Below are positions 8,560 through 16,700 of a stretch of 64,000 nucleotides of DNA, piece by piece (positions within the stretch are counted from its first letter, which is position 1; the number at the start of each line of letters is the position of its first letter). The notes under the pieces are model-generated. The model was given only the letters and a program-made list of their open reading frames with translations. It made no database searches and was not told the origin of the DNA. Origin of the DNA: Neobacillus cucumis (GTDB lineage Bacteria > Bacillota > Bacilli > Bacillales_B > DSM-18226); NCBI RefSeq assembly GCF_016107705.1, contig NZ_JAEHGC010000012.1, forward strand, positions 103,025 to 167,024. Direction: 5' to 3'. A program made the translations under genes and the position numbers.

Positions 8560-9692
8560 GAAAGGTAACCGTAACCGGGATCGGCATGACGAAATTCGGC
8601 AAACACGACCGCAGCGTCAAATCGCTTGCCGTGGAAGCTTGCCGGGAAGCATTGCAAGACGCCGGCAAGCCGAAAATTGATGCCATCTTTGTCGGCAATT
8701 TCATGGGAGGCAGCTTAGCCGGACAAGAAATTCTCGGCTCTATGCTGGCAAGTGAACTTGGATTGGGTCCGATTCCCGCCGCCAAAATGGAAGGAGCATG
8801 TGCTTCCGGAGGGATTGCCTTCCGTCAGGCATACCAGCTGATCGCTGGAGGAATCTATGATCGGGTCTTGGTGGTCGGGGTTGAAAAGATGACACATGCG
8901 GGAACGGAGTCGGTGACACATGCGATTAACACCGCGATGGACAATGACTCGAATGAGGGCCCAGCTGGATTAACATTTCCTGGATTTTTCGGCATTATCG
9001 CCAATCGCTACTTATATGAGACGGGTGCACGTAAAGAGCATTTGGCCATGATCGCGCTGAAAAACCGCGAATATGCAAGGAATAACCCAAGGGCCCAGTT
9101 CCAAAAGGCGACGTCTATCGAGGAGATCATGGAAGCCCGGATGATCTGTGACCCGCTTGGATTATTTGATTGTTCCCCGATCACAGACGGAGCTGCAGCA
9201 ATAGTTCTTTCAGCTGCTGAGCAGGGGGTCCAAATTCTAGCCTCGGGGCAGGCCTCGGGTCCGCCATTGATGCAGGAGATTCCCGAACTGCTGACGATTT
9301 CTGCAACGGTTGAAGCAGCACAGCAAGCTTATGCCCAAGCCGGATTAGGCCCTCAAGATATCGATGTGCTCGAGCTTCATGATTGTTTCTCCATGACCGA
9401 GCTTCTTGCCATTGAAGATCTCGGCTTCTTCGAGAAGGGAACAGGCTGGCAGGCGGTCGAGCAAGGGCTGACGCAGCACGGCGGGCAGATTCCGGTTAAT
9501 ACAAGCGGTGGTCTTCTATCCCGCGGTCATCCGATTGGAGCGACCGGTGTTGCACAAATCATTCAGGTGGTCTCCCAGCTCAGAGGAAATGCTCCCAACC
9601 AAGTGCCAGGGGCCAGGATTGGGATGGCGCAAAACTTGGGCGGCACGGGAGCCTATTCCGTGGTCCATCTTTTTGCCGGAAAGGGGGTATAA
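8556..9692 (+). CDS. SCP2-type thiolase
   Basis: A 378-residue thiolase-fold enzyme of the SCP2/lipid-transfer type. EGACASGG holds the acyl-accepting Cys, LELHDCFSMTE replaces the NEAFA motif of classical thiolases, and SRGHPIGATG holds the second catalytic His. The C-terminal NLGGTG lacks the usual second Cys, as is common in this subfamily. GTG at 8556 overlaps the ligase stop (GTGA) and has GGAGG 8 nt upstream. Members often work in a complex with a DUF35 protein, which is the next gene. The reaction is either thiolysis of a 3-ketoacyl-CoA or, as in Ltp2-DUF35 complexes, a retro-aldol cleavage. Confidence 0.88.
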   Translation: MRKVTVTGIGMTKFGKHDRSVKSLAVEACREALQDAGKPKIDAIFVGNFMGGSLAGQEILGSMLASELGLGPIPAAKMEGACASGGIAFRQAYQLIAGGIYDRVLVVGVEKMTHAGTESVTHAINTAMDNDSNEGPAGLTFPGFFGIIANRYLYETGARKEHLAMIALKNREYARNNPRAQFQKATSIEEIMEARMICDPLGLFDCSPITDGAAAIVLSAAEQGVQILASGQASGPPLMQEIPELLTISATVEAAQQAYAQAGLGPQDIDVLELHDCFSMTELLAIEDLGFFEKGTGWQAVEQGLTQHGGQIPVNTSGGLLSRGHPIGATGVAQIIQVVSQLRGNAPNQVPGARIGMAQNLGGTGAYSVVHLFAGKGV

Positions 9693-9695
9693 CGC

Positions 9696-10001
9696 ATGGA
9701 AATCACTGTAGTCGTCTGTAAGGAATGCGGCCATCAAGCCATCCCGCCAAAATACGGCTGTCCAAAATGCGCCTCCGGCCAGCTTGTTGAAAAAGTGCAA
9801 TCAGGCGAAGGCAGCATTTATTCCTATACGACCATTCGCGTAGCTTCGGGAAAGTATGCATCACAGCTGCCCTATATCGTTGCTCTCGTCAAATTGGACG
9901 GCGGATTAGGGGTCACGGCCCGCTTGGAGGGAGACCAAGCCTTGATCGGCCAGCGAGTGAAGCTTAATCGGATAGAGGAATCGATTTATTGGTTTAGGTA
10001 A
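9696..10001 (+). CDS. DUF35 Zn-ribbon/OB-fold partner of thiolase
   Basis: 101 residues: a zinc ribbon (CKECG...YGCPKC, four Cys at the N-terminus) followed by an OB-fold strand pattern (GEGSIYSYTTIRV...YIVALVKLDGGLGVTARL). Such proteins bind SCP2-type thiolases and help hold the CoA substrate. The gene starts 3 nt after the thiolase stop, which supports a physical partnership. Confidence 0.85.
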   Translation: MEITVVVCKECGHQAIPPKYGCPKCASGQLVEKVQSGEGSIYSYTTIRVASGKYASQLPYIVALVKLDGGLGVTARLEGDQALIGQRVKLNRIEESIYWFR

Positions 10002-10116
10002 AAAGTATGGATTATTATAGCAGCATTGTATTTTTCTGGCTAATGTGATAATTTTAATAATCGGAAAATTAAAACTCTTTTTGTGATTTGTAAATTGATT
10101 TGGAGGCTCCATTCGA

Positions 10117-11079
10117 ATGAAAACCGCCACATTTGTGATCGCCCGCTTAATGCCTATTTGGATTGTAGCTTTTGCTGCATGGGCTGTCTTTTCACCGGAG
10201 CTCTTCTCTCCGTTGAGGGGGTATACTAGCCTTGCCCTAAGCTTCGTCCTCCTGATTATGGGATTGACGTTGGATCTCGAGCGCTTAATCGTTCTAATCC
10301 AAAAACCAAAAGCGCCTCTTGTAGGTTCTGCTGGAAAATGGGTGATTGCAACAGTTGTATCAGTAATTGTTGGGTATCTATTTTTTTCATCGACTCAGTT
10401 TTTTGCAGGGGTGGTGATGGCTGGAATTGTTCCCAGCGGCACTTCCGCGAATCTAAACACATTGATTGCCAAAGGAGATCTTGCTTTAAGTGTGACCATG
10501 TCAGCAGTGGACACGATAATCGGACCATTGCTCACGCCCGCTTTAGCCAAGTTTTTTATTGGCTCCAGTGTCCATTTTGATTATTTTTCCTTTGTTTGGA
10601 AGATGACAAAGATCGTTTTTTTACCTTTAATAGTCGGAATATTTATACAATATAAATTTCCAAAGCTTCAGCAGCATGTGAAGCCGGCAGCGCCGATCTT
10701 TTCTTCCGTTGCCTTATACATCGTGGTTCTCGGCATTGCTTCCCAGGCAAGTATTCCGTTGCTTGCGCATCCAGCCATTTTACCTAAGTTATTCCTATGT
10801 GTATCCATGCAAATCATTCTTCAGATGCTGCTTGGCTATCTTTTTGCTAAAATCCTTCGTTATGACGAAGCGGTATGTCGTTCGATTGTGTTCGAAGTGG
10901 GGATTTGCAATTCTGCTTTGGCAACGGTTCTGGCGAATGATGCGTTTGGACCTTTGGCAGGACTGGCAGCGATGGCGAACATGGTTTGCAATTTAACGCT
11001 GGGAAGCCTGCTAGCCGCAGTCCTTGCTTCGATTCCTTTCCGGACAAACCTACAGAAGGTGACGTATCATAAAATTTAA
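10117..11079 (+). CDS. BASS-family sodium/organic anion symporter
   Basis: A 320-residue polytopic membrane protein with about nine to ten hydrophobic segments, of the bile acid:sodium symporter family. SFVLLIMGLTLDLERL and VVMAGIVPSGTSANLNTLIAKGDLALSV match the characteristic Na+-site regions, including the EVGICNSALATVLA helix. It probably imports the organic acid that the operon degrades. A 115-nt gap separates it from the DUF35 gene, but TTGGAGG precedes the ATG and no terminator is visible. Confidence 0.85.
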   Translation: MKTATFVIARLMPIWIVAFAAWAVFSPELFSPLRGYTSLALSFVLLIMGLTLDLERLIVLIQKPKAPLVGSAGKWVIATVVSVIVGYLFFSSTQFFAGVVMAGIVPSGTSANLNTLIAKGDLALSVTMSAVDTIIGPLLTPALAKFFIGSSVHFDYFSFVWKMTKIVFLPLIVGIFIQYKFPKLQQHVKPAAPIFSSVALYIVVLGIASQASIPLLAHPAILPKLFLCVSMQIILQMLLGYLFAKILRYDEAVCRSIVFEVGICNSALATVLANDAFGPLAGLAAMANMVCNLTLGSLLAAVLASIPFRTNLQKVTYHKI

Positions 11080-11100
11080 AAAATGGAGAGTGAGATAAAA

Positions 11101-12375
11101 ATGAACAAGATTCCAAAAGCCCGCTGGTACCGTATCGGATTATTACTATTTTTAATTTATTTGACGGCTTTCGTGGACCGTTCCAATATTGGAATGGCCG
11201 CCCCTTTAATGGTTAAATCCCTTGGACTATCCACCGCCAGTGTAGGTGTGTTACTTTCCGGTTTCTTCTGGGGATATGTCCTGACCCAAATACCGGGAGG
11301 GTGGGTTGCCGGCAAATTCAGTGCTAAATCAATGATTGTTTTTGCCTTAATTATTTGGGGAGTAGCCGCAATTCTCACGGGTGTCGTTCATAGCTTTGCT
11401 GCTCTAATGGCTGTCCGCTTTATCATGGGATTGGCGGAAGGGGTTGTATGGCCTGCATTTTCAATCTATTTCGTCAACTGGTATCCGGATGAAGAACGGG
11501 CTAGGGCGATCAACTTTTCAGAAATGTCGCTGCCGATCTCTTCTATTATTATGTCTCCTTTAGCAGGCTGGATGATTCATACGTGGAATTATGAAATGAT
11601 GTTTATTTTACAAGGGATTCCTCCATTGATTTTAGCCGTTGTTTTCTACTTTTTGGCCCCGGACTCTCCGGCCAAGGACCGCAGGCTCTCCAAGGAAGAG
11701 CGGGATTATCTGCTAGAGAATAAGTCAACAGCAGTGAAAGAGAAGGGTTCACTTTTAGAGGTCATTAGCAATCCGAAAATTTGGGTATTTTCGATTATTT
11801 ATTTTCTTTGGATCACGGGACTGTATAGCTTCGGTCTTTGGATGCCGAGTTTGATGAAACAGTTAAGCAGTATGGGAATTCAGGCAATTGGCTTTCTTTC
11901 TGCCATTCCATTTATCCTTGCCGCCATCGCCATGTATATCAATGCAAGTTGGTCTGATCGACGTGGCGGGAACCGAAGCTTATTTGTAGCCATTCCTTTA
12001 CTGATCGGAGGACTAGCTCTCATTTTTGAACATTTCATTGGATTAAGTCTTGTTGCCAACCTTATTGTACTATGCGTCGCAGGTATCGGTATTTACGCTG
12101 CCATGGGTCCATGGTGGGCATGGGCGATGTCCTTTGTACCGCGTGATCAAGCAGGGACGGCCAATGGTCTCATCAATCTGTGCGGGAATTTCGGGGGAAT
12201 TGTGGGCCCGATCGTTGTCGGTGCGGTCGCTCATGATGGGAATTTGATCAATGGTTTTTATATCTTAGGTTTTGCCATGGTCGTGGGTGCACTCCTTGCC
12301 GCCTTTGTTGCAGGACGCTTTAGAGTAAACCATTCAGTAGACCAGGAAACAAGCGGGAAACCAGTTCAAGCGTAA
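11101..12375 (+). CDS. MFS transporter, anion:cation symporter type
   Basis: A 424-residue protein with 12 predicted membrane segments. The N-terminal FVDRSNIGMAAPLM, FFWGYVLTQIPGG and the later MGLAEGVVWPAF resemble the ACS (glucarate/phthalate/allantoate-type) branch of the MFS. The ATG at 11101 has GGAGAGTGAG upstream; the earlier ATG at 11083 lacks an RBS. It is the last gene of the sigma-54 operon, so the operon encodes two unrelated carboxylate transporters. Confidence 0.87.
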   Translation: MNKIPKARWYRIGLLLFLIYLTAFVDRSNIGMAAPLMVKSLGLSTASVGVLLSGFFWGYVLTQIPGGWVAGKFSAKSMIVFALIIWGVAAILTGVVHSFAALMAVRFIMGLAEGVVWPAFSIYFVNWYPDEERARAINFSEMSLPISSIIMSPLAGWMIHTWNYEMMFILQGIPPLILAVVFYFLAPDSPAKDRRLSKEERDYLLENKSTAVKEKGSLLEVISNPKIWVFSIIYFLWITGLYSFGLWMPSLMKQLSSMGIQAIGFLSAIPFILAAIAMYINASWSDRRGGNRSLFVAIPLLIGGLALIFEHFIGLSLVANLIVLCVAGIGIYAAMGPWWAWAMSFVPRDQAGTANGLINLCGNFGGIVGPIVVGAVAHDGNLINGFYILGFAMVVGALLAAFVAGRFRVNHSVDQETSGKPVQA

Positions 12376-12399
12376 GGGATGGAGGGAAGATCTTATAAT

Positions 12400-12432
12400 A
12401 GGCGTGCCTAGTCTTTGGGCACGCTATTTTTA
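12400..12432 (+). terminator. rho-independent terminator of the sigma-54 operon
   Basis: GCGTGCC (12402-12408) pairs with GGCACGC (12418-12424), followed by TATTTTTATT. It lies 25 nt after the MFS stop codon. Confidence 0.85.
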
Positions 12433-12569
12433 TTGAAGGGTGAACTGATAGAAAAATACAAAAAGAAAGGTTATCTTGTATTTTTTTGGAATTTACATGA
12501 TTTACTTCGGTAGTCCAAATATTTTATAATAGTTGGAAAAATGGCTGACAAAAGACGGAGGTTTTAGAA

Positions 12570-12758
12570 ATGGAAGAAATATTAGATAAAATTCTTTCAG
12601 AGATCCAAAATACAAATGTCAGGCTAGAAAATTTGGAGACAGTTCATGAGGATTTAGCTGCAGAACAGGGAATAATCAAGAAGTGTCTTGAAACTTTGGA
12701 TAAAGGTCAAGAGAAATTTACCGTCGGACAAGGTGAATTAAAAACTCAATATGAGTGA
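12570..12758 (+). CDS. small coiled-coil protein, possibly truncated
   Basis: 62 residues, acidic, with heptad-like spacing throughout (MEEILDKILSEIQNTNVRLE...). GGAGG precedes the ATG and a TATAAT-like -10 lies near 12525, so it looks expressed. Related short Bacillus proteins run on with repeated Gln/Glu-rich QGQEEL units. Here the frame stops exactly where the dispersed repeat at 12759 begins, so the C-terminus may have been cut by that element. Function unknown. Confidence 0.55.
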   Translation: MEEILDKILSEIQNTNVRLENLETVHEDLAAEQGIIKKCLETLDKGQEKFTVGQGELKTQYE

Positions 12759-12810
12759 TTTGGGATTAATCGGGGTGAACCGTACCATAAGTAAATGAGG
12801 GTTTTATCCA
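12759..12810 (+). repeat. dispersed hairpin-type repeat, copy 1
   Basis: TTTGGGATTAATCGGGG then TGAACCGTACCATAAGTAAA then TGAGGGTTTTA. The same order of blocks recurs at 39141-39190, and shared cores occur at 14149, 15059, 37236, 47206 and 49369. Confidence 0.75.
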
Positions 12811-13242
12811 TATGCCTCTCCTTAAGGTTGGGGAGGCAAAGTTCACTAAACAGAATTAGAAATGATATGAATGATATTGTCTTAATATAATGAAATAGAT
12901 TGACAAAATTAGTAACTCTATTAAACTAAGAGTAGTTCTGTCGTTAAATTCTTCCTAATTGTCTTTTTATATTAGCCACCCTGCAACTCTTTTGAAGCCA
13001 CATAAAACCTCTTTTTTTTTCACTCGCATTAAAACTCATTAATTTTAAAAATCGCGCTTGAATTTCAAATCAAAATCGTGACGTCCAATATATATGCAGC
13101 CCATGATGTCGACCTTCTTATTAAAAAGTTTCCAATTAAGTTAAGCCATTTAGATTAACTGTATAATTTGGGGCGTTCATCCACTAAATTTCTTGAAACG
13201 ATTTATCAGTAATTATGACTGTTGGATATGAGGAGGGGTGCT
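12811..13242. other. gene-free stretch
   Basis: AT-rich, no supported ORF. A short stem TGCCTCTCC/GGGGAGGCA lies near 12813-12838. Nothing else recognisable. Confidence 0.5.
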
Positions 13243-13920
13243 ATGGGATTTGAAGAAGAATACCATGCTTTTATGAATGCTCACTTGCAGGCAAGAACAG
13301 GTGAACGGCTGAGGCGTTTACAAGAAGGTCATAAACAAGCTGAAATGTTGTTTTTGAAGCAAGTGTGGTGGCCTTTATTTTACCATTTCAAGTATCTTCA
13401 TCCAGAATATGAAGTCGATGATTTTAAGGATGGCAAAAGGTATTTGGATTTTGCTTATATTCGTCCCGCTATCCGGATTTGCTTTGAGGTTGACGGTTAT
13501 GGACCTCACCTAAGGAACATAAGCAGATGGCAATTTTCCGACAACCTGGAACGCCAAAACCAGTTGGTGATTGACGGATGGACTGTGATTCGCTTTTCTT
13601 ATGACCAAGTAAAAGAGAAGCCTCGTCGATGCCAACAGATTGTTCAGCAAGTGATTGGCCAATGGCTAGGTGATGTACTCGACCAAACATCTTTGTCCTT
13701 TTTCGAAAGGGAAGTGCTTCGGCTAACGATTCGAAAAGGAGAAGCCATATCCCCTAAAGAGGTCGGGAAGTATTTGGAGCTAAGTGACAAGACGGTAAAA
13801 AAAGTACTATCTCAATTAGTCGATAAAAAGTTGTTGATACCCGCATCGGGGGTTAAAAGAGTCCGCACTTATCAGTTGGGAGATCAAGTAAAGCACCAAA
13901 TCACTCAACTTGATAAATAG
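13243..13920 (+). CDS. PD-(D/E)XK nuclease-like protein with C-terminal winged helix
   Basis: 225 residues. The middle looks like a DUF559/Vsr-type endonuclease core: RYLDFAY (Asp), then CFEVDGYGPH (E-x-D), then RQNQLVIDGWTVIRFSYDQV (Gln and the GW strand). The last 75 residues form a helix-turn-helix (ISPKEVGKYLELSDKTVKKVLSQL). AGGAGGGG lies just before the ATG at 13243, which decides the start. The gene is immediately followed by a nested palindromic element, and both are partly duplicated at 26763-27335. A role in DNA cleavage or element mobility is only a hypothesis. Confidence 0.7.
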   Translation: MGFEEEYHAFMNAHLQARTGERLRRLQEGHKQAEMLFLKQVWWPLFYHFKYLHPEYEVDDFKDGKRYLDFAYIRPAIRICFEVDGYGPHLRNISRWQFSDNLERQNQLVIDGWTVIRFSYDQVKEKPRRCQQIVQQVIGQWLGDVLDQTSLSFFEREVLRLTIRKGEAISPKEVGKYLELSDKTVKKVLSQLVDKKLLIPASGVKRVRTYQLGDQVKHQITQLDK

Positions 13921-14101
13921 TCGGAAAAATCCTGTTAATTTATAAATAATAAAAATAATGGTTTAAATAAACGGAGAAATCCGCCTATTGACTCGAAAAA
14001 CGTGAAAATTGGGGATTTTTCTTTGAATAATCGGAAATCTACCCTTATTTATCCCGAAAAAATCCCCATTTAGCAAATAACCGGAAATCTCCGTTTATTT
14101 T
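13921..14101 (+). repeat. nested palindromic element behind the nuclease-like gene
   Basis: The outer arms AAATAAACGGAGA (13965-13977) and TCTCCGTTTATTT (14088-14100) are perfect reverse complements. Inside them GGGGATTTTT (14011-14020) and AAAAATCCCC (14058-14067) pair perfectly. Further CGGAAAT-type motifs are scattered through it. A diverged copy lies at 27195-27333 behind the truncated nuclease copy. Confidence 0.75.
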
Positions 14102-14148
14102 AATTTCGCTAGTTACTCAAACTTTGATAGCATTCTCAAAATTCAAGA

Positions 14149-14206
14149 GAACCTCATTTATATGCGTTACGCTGAACCGAATCATAAGTAGAGGCAGTTT
14201 TTTATA
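14149..14206 (+). repeat. dispersed hairpin-type repeat, copy 2
   Basis: AACCTCATTTATATGCGTTA followed by CGCTGAACCGAATCATAAGT and AGAGGCAGTTTTTTAT. Same block order as the copies at 37236 and 47206, diverged. Confidence 0.65.
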
Positions 14207-14328
14207 TCAAAGTGGAACCTCAATTTAACAAGACTACAGCCGATAAAAAAATAAGGAACTTGTCCCTTTCAAATTGGTCGTAAAACGCATATTTTATGGT
14301 ACGGCAATCTACGAAAGGATTTGATAAT

Positions 14329-15009
14329 ATGGGATGTAATTGTTCGGAAAGTTCCGACATAAATAATTGTATCAGTAAGATAAATCGTTCAATCGACAAG
14401 TTGAAAAATGCACGCAATGAAACACAAAACGGAAACGTAGAGAAAGCGAGGGAGTATTTAGCTGACTCATTATATTGCACCGCAAAAGCTTTACATTGCA
14501 TCAATAATTTACCGCCGGGACTGCCATCCCCTTGCGACCCTACAGGAGCCATTCCCCTTACGTCTGGATTAAACGGGGCACCATCAGGTACGTCGAATCT
14601 ACTGCTAGGGTATAAGTACGTTACTACGGTTTTCGGATATGTTATTACATGGATAGGTGATACGATAACGGTGTGTGAAGCTCCTGATAATCCGTTAAAT
14701 GTATGGACTGTTTCTGGTTCACCTCTAGTCATAACGAGTGGGAATGGAACACAACAAACAGTTCCGTCGATAAACGGAAATCCACAAGCTGCAGCCATAG
14801 GACTAAATGAAGGCTCTGCGCTTGTTTTAAGTGCATCTGTAGTAAATGGTCCGGTTACCAATGTTAGATTTGTGTCTAATTCTGTCATTCAAACAAGTAG
14901 CAGTTACCAAGGGTTTAATACAAGAGCAACAGAGTTTTATTTAAGCGGTTATAATGGTCAAATTATACTGGATTCTGGAAATACGCTAAACGAAATGTTA
15001 GGGGTCTAA
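14329..15009 (+). CDS. hypothetical protein with Cys-containing N-terminus
   Basis: 226 residues. The N-terminal half (MGCNCSESSDINNCISKINR, later a DSLYCTAKALHCIN helix) is helical with paired Cys. A Pro/Gly linker leads to a Thr/Ser/Val-rich beta region resembling surface or exosporium-type jelly-roll segments. The ATG at 14329 has GAAAGG upstream; the earlier ATG at 14296 has none. I do not recognise the family. A spore-surface role is conceivable given CotD nearby but is only a guess. The long antisense frame over this gene is taken to be a shadow. Confidence 0.55.
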   Translation: MGCNCSESSDINNCISKINRSIDKLKNARNETQNGNVEKAREYLADSLYCTAKALHCINNLPPGLPSPCDPTGAIPLTSGLNGAPSGTSNLLLGYKYVTTVFGYVITWIGDTITVCEAPDNPLNVWTVSGSPLVITSGNGTQQTVPSINGNPQAAAIGLNEGSALVLSASVVNGPVTNVRFVSNSVIQTSSSYQGFNTRATEFYLSGYNGQIILDSGNTLNEMLGV

Positions 15010-15058
15010 GTCATACCGTTCGTAACGTTAAATCGTATGGAAAAAGCTTCCACTTAAC

Positions 15059-15213
15059 TAGGTGCGGTGAACCGGTTTCTTAAATAGCTGCAGTTTTGAA
15101 AGAAGAAGGCAATGATTTGAGTGCTTTCTTCTTTTTATTATAAACTACAAATTTAAGTTTTTTGATTTGAAGTAAACGATAGGAAGAATATACGTTGTTG
15201 GTGGTAAAAGCGA
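15059..15213 (+). repeat. long form of the dispersed repeat, copy 3
   Basis: GGTGCGGTGAACCGGTTTC..., then an AGAAGGCA/TGCTTTCT hairpin with a TTCTTTTT tail (15101-15134), then an AAACGATAGGAAGAATATAC block. The same three blocks occur in the same order at 47206-47374. It may also serve as terminator for the preceding gene. Confidence 0.65.
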
Positions 15214-15439
15214 CTTTGTTAAATAATTAATAATGCGTTAAGAGATGATAGAGAAATAGAAACATTTCACTATCATCCAGATTATTATTATCAAATTCAG
15301 TGCATTCTCTTACTCTTCCTCACCAATTAGAAGCTTCAATAGAGAACCATACATAAGCAGGAAAACCTTAATTCCCAATGTTTGAAGGGTTCCTACCATG
15401 GTCTTAATCGAGAAACTTCCTCTCAGTTTATGTCTATGA

Positions 15440-15803
<364 letters not shown>

Positions 15804-16178
15804 AACAACCTCTCCTATCTTATATATTAAAGTAAACCTTCGATTCATACGCAACGAACTTAGCCATTTCCCCCCTAAATTCTCAGCCTTTTATAAATAA
15901 ATATGAAGAAATTTCTATGTGAGATTATATGATACGAATGTGGATGATAGTTCGTCTTTTGGCTATTATAGGTAAAAAGTTTGAAACGATGAATGCCGTT
16001 GTATAAAGCGGAATGATTGGCTGGCTTCTTAGATATTGATACAAGGGAAGAGCATCACGGAGTGAAAAGGGGGGATGCCAGTTATGATTAGGTAGGGCCT
16101 AACATGTTTTAATCTCCAACTGTTTGGGAGCCTGAACAGTTGGTTAAAAGAGCCAGTTCAAGCTTAAAGGAAAAGGAG
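15804..16178. promoter_or_regulatory. upstream region of purine catabolic operon with PucR-box-like palindrome
   Basis: CCAACTGTT (16116-16124) and AACAGTTGG (16135-16143) form a perfect 9-bp inverted repeat, and TTGGTTAA at 16140-16147 matches the core of the B. subtilis PucR box. This could be the operator for the operon beginning at 16179. The rest of the stretch holds no gene. Confidence 0.5.
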
Positions 16179-16700
16179 ATGAGTGATATACAAAGGTTAA
16201 CAATACAGAAAGTCAATCAAATGAACAAAGAAGAGTTTGTTAACACCTTTGGCTGGATATTTGAACACTCTCCATGGGTGGTAGAGAAAGCATGGGATCG
16301 TCTGCCTTTTCAATCATGTAAGGAACTCTTCCAAGCCATGAACACAGTGGTCCAAAATGCAGAGGAACCGTTGCAATTAGCACTGCTCCGTTCCCATCCC
16401 GATCTTGGAAGCAAATTAAAAATGTCGGAGGTTTCTCAAAAAGAACAAGCAGGAGTGGGCTTAGATAAACTTTCTAAGGGTGAATACGAGACGTTCGTAT
16501 TACTTAATCAAAGATATGTTAAGAAATTTGGTTTTCCTTTTATCATGGCAGTAAAGGGGCAAACCAAAGAGGTGATTCTATCTGCCTTGAAGGAACGGGT
16601 GGACTATTGCTATGAGGTTGAATGTATTACGGCAATAAATGAGGTTTATAAAATCGCCGGGTTCCGTCTAAACGATATCTTTGAAGAAGGAGATGAGTAA
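16179..16700 (+). CDS. OHCU decarboxylase (separate PucL N-terminal domain)
   Basis: 173 residues, matching the N-terminal domain of B. subtilis PucL. It decarboxylates 2-oxo-4-hydroxy-4-carboxy-5-ureidoimidazoline to S-allantoin, the last step of urate oxidation. LLRSHPDLGSKL carries the catalytic His, and GFPFIMAVKGQTK is a family signature. The ATG at 16179 has AAGGA upstream; an in-frame ATG at 16140 is possible. The stop TAA is followed directly, in the same reading frame, by the ATG of urate oxidase. In B. subtilis the two are one protein, so here the fusion is divided by a single stop codon. Confidence 0.9.
   Translation: MSDIQRLTIQKVNQMNKEEFVNTFGWIFEHSPWVVEKAWDRLPFQSCKELFQAMNTVVQNAEEPLQLALLRSHPDLGSKLKMSEVSQKEQAGVGLDKLSKGEYETFVLLNQRYVKKFGFPFIMAVKGQTKEVILSALKERVDYCYEVECITAINEVYKIAGFRLNDIFEEGDE

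Noticed and set aside
13921..14101. CRISPR-like or tRNA-like reading of the CGGAAAT motifs
   Set aside because: Motifs are irregularly spaced and form nested inverted repeats; no tRNA cloverleaf can be drawn.
14220..14888. Long antisense ORF (222 codons) over the hypothetical gene at 14329
   Set aside because: No RBS, no recognisable domain; the plus-strand gene has a good start and sensible composition.
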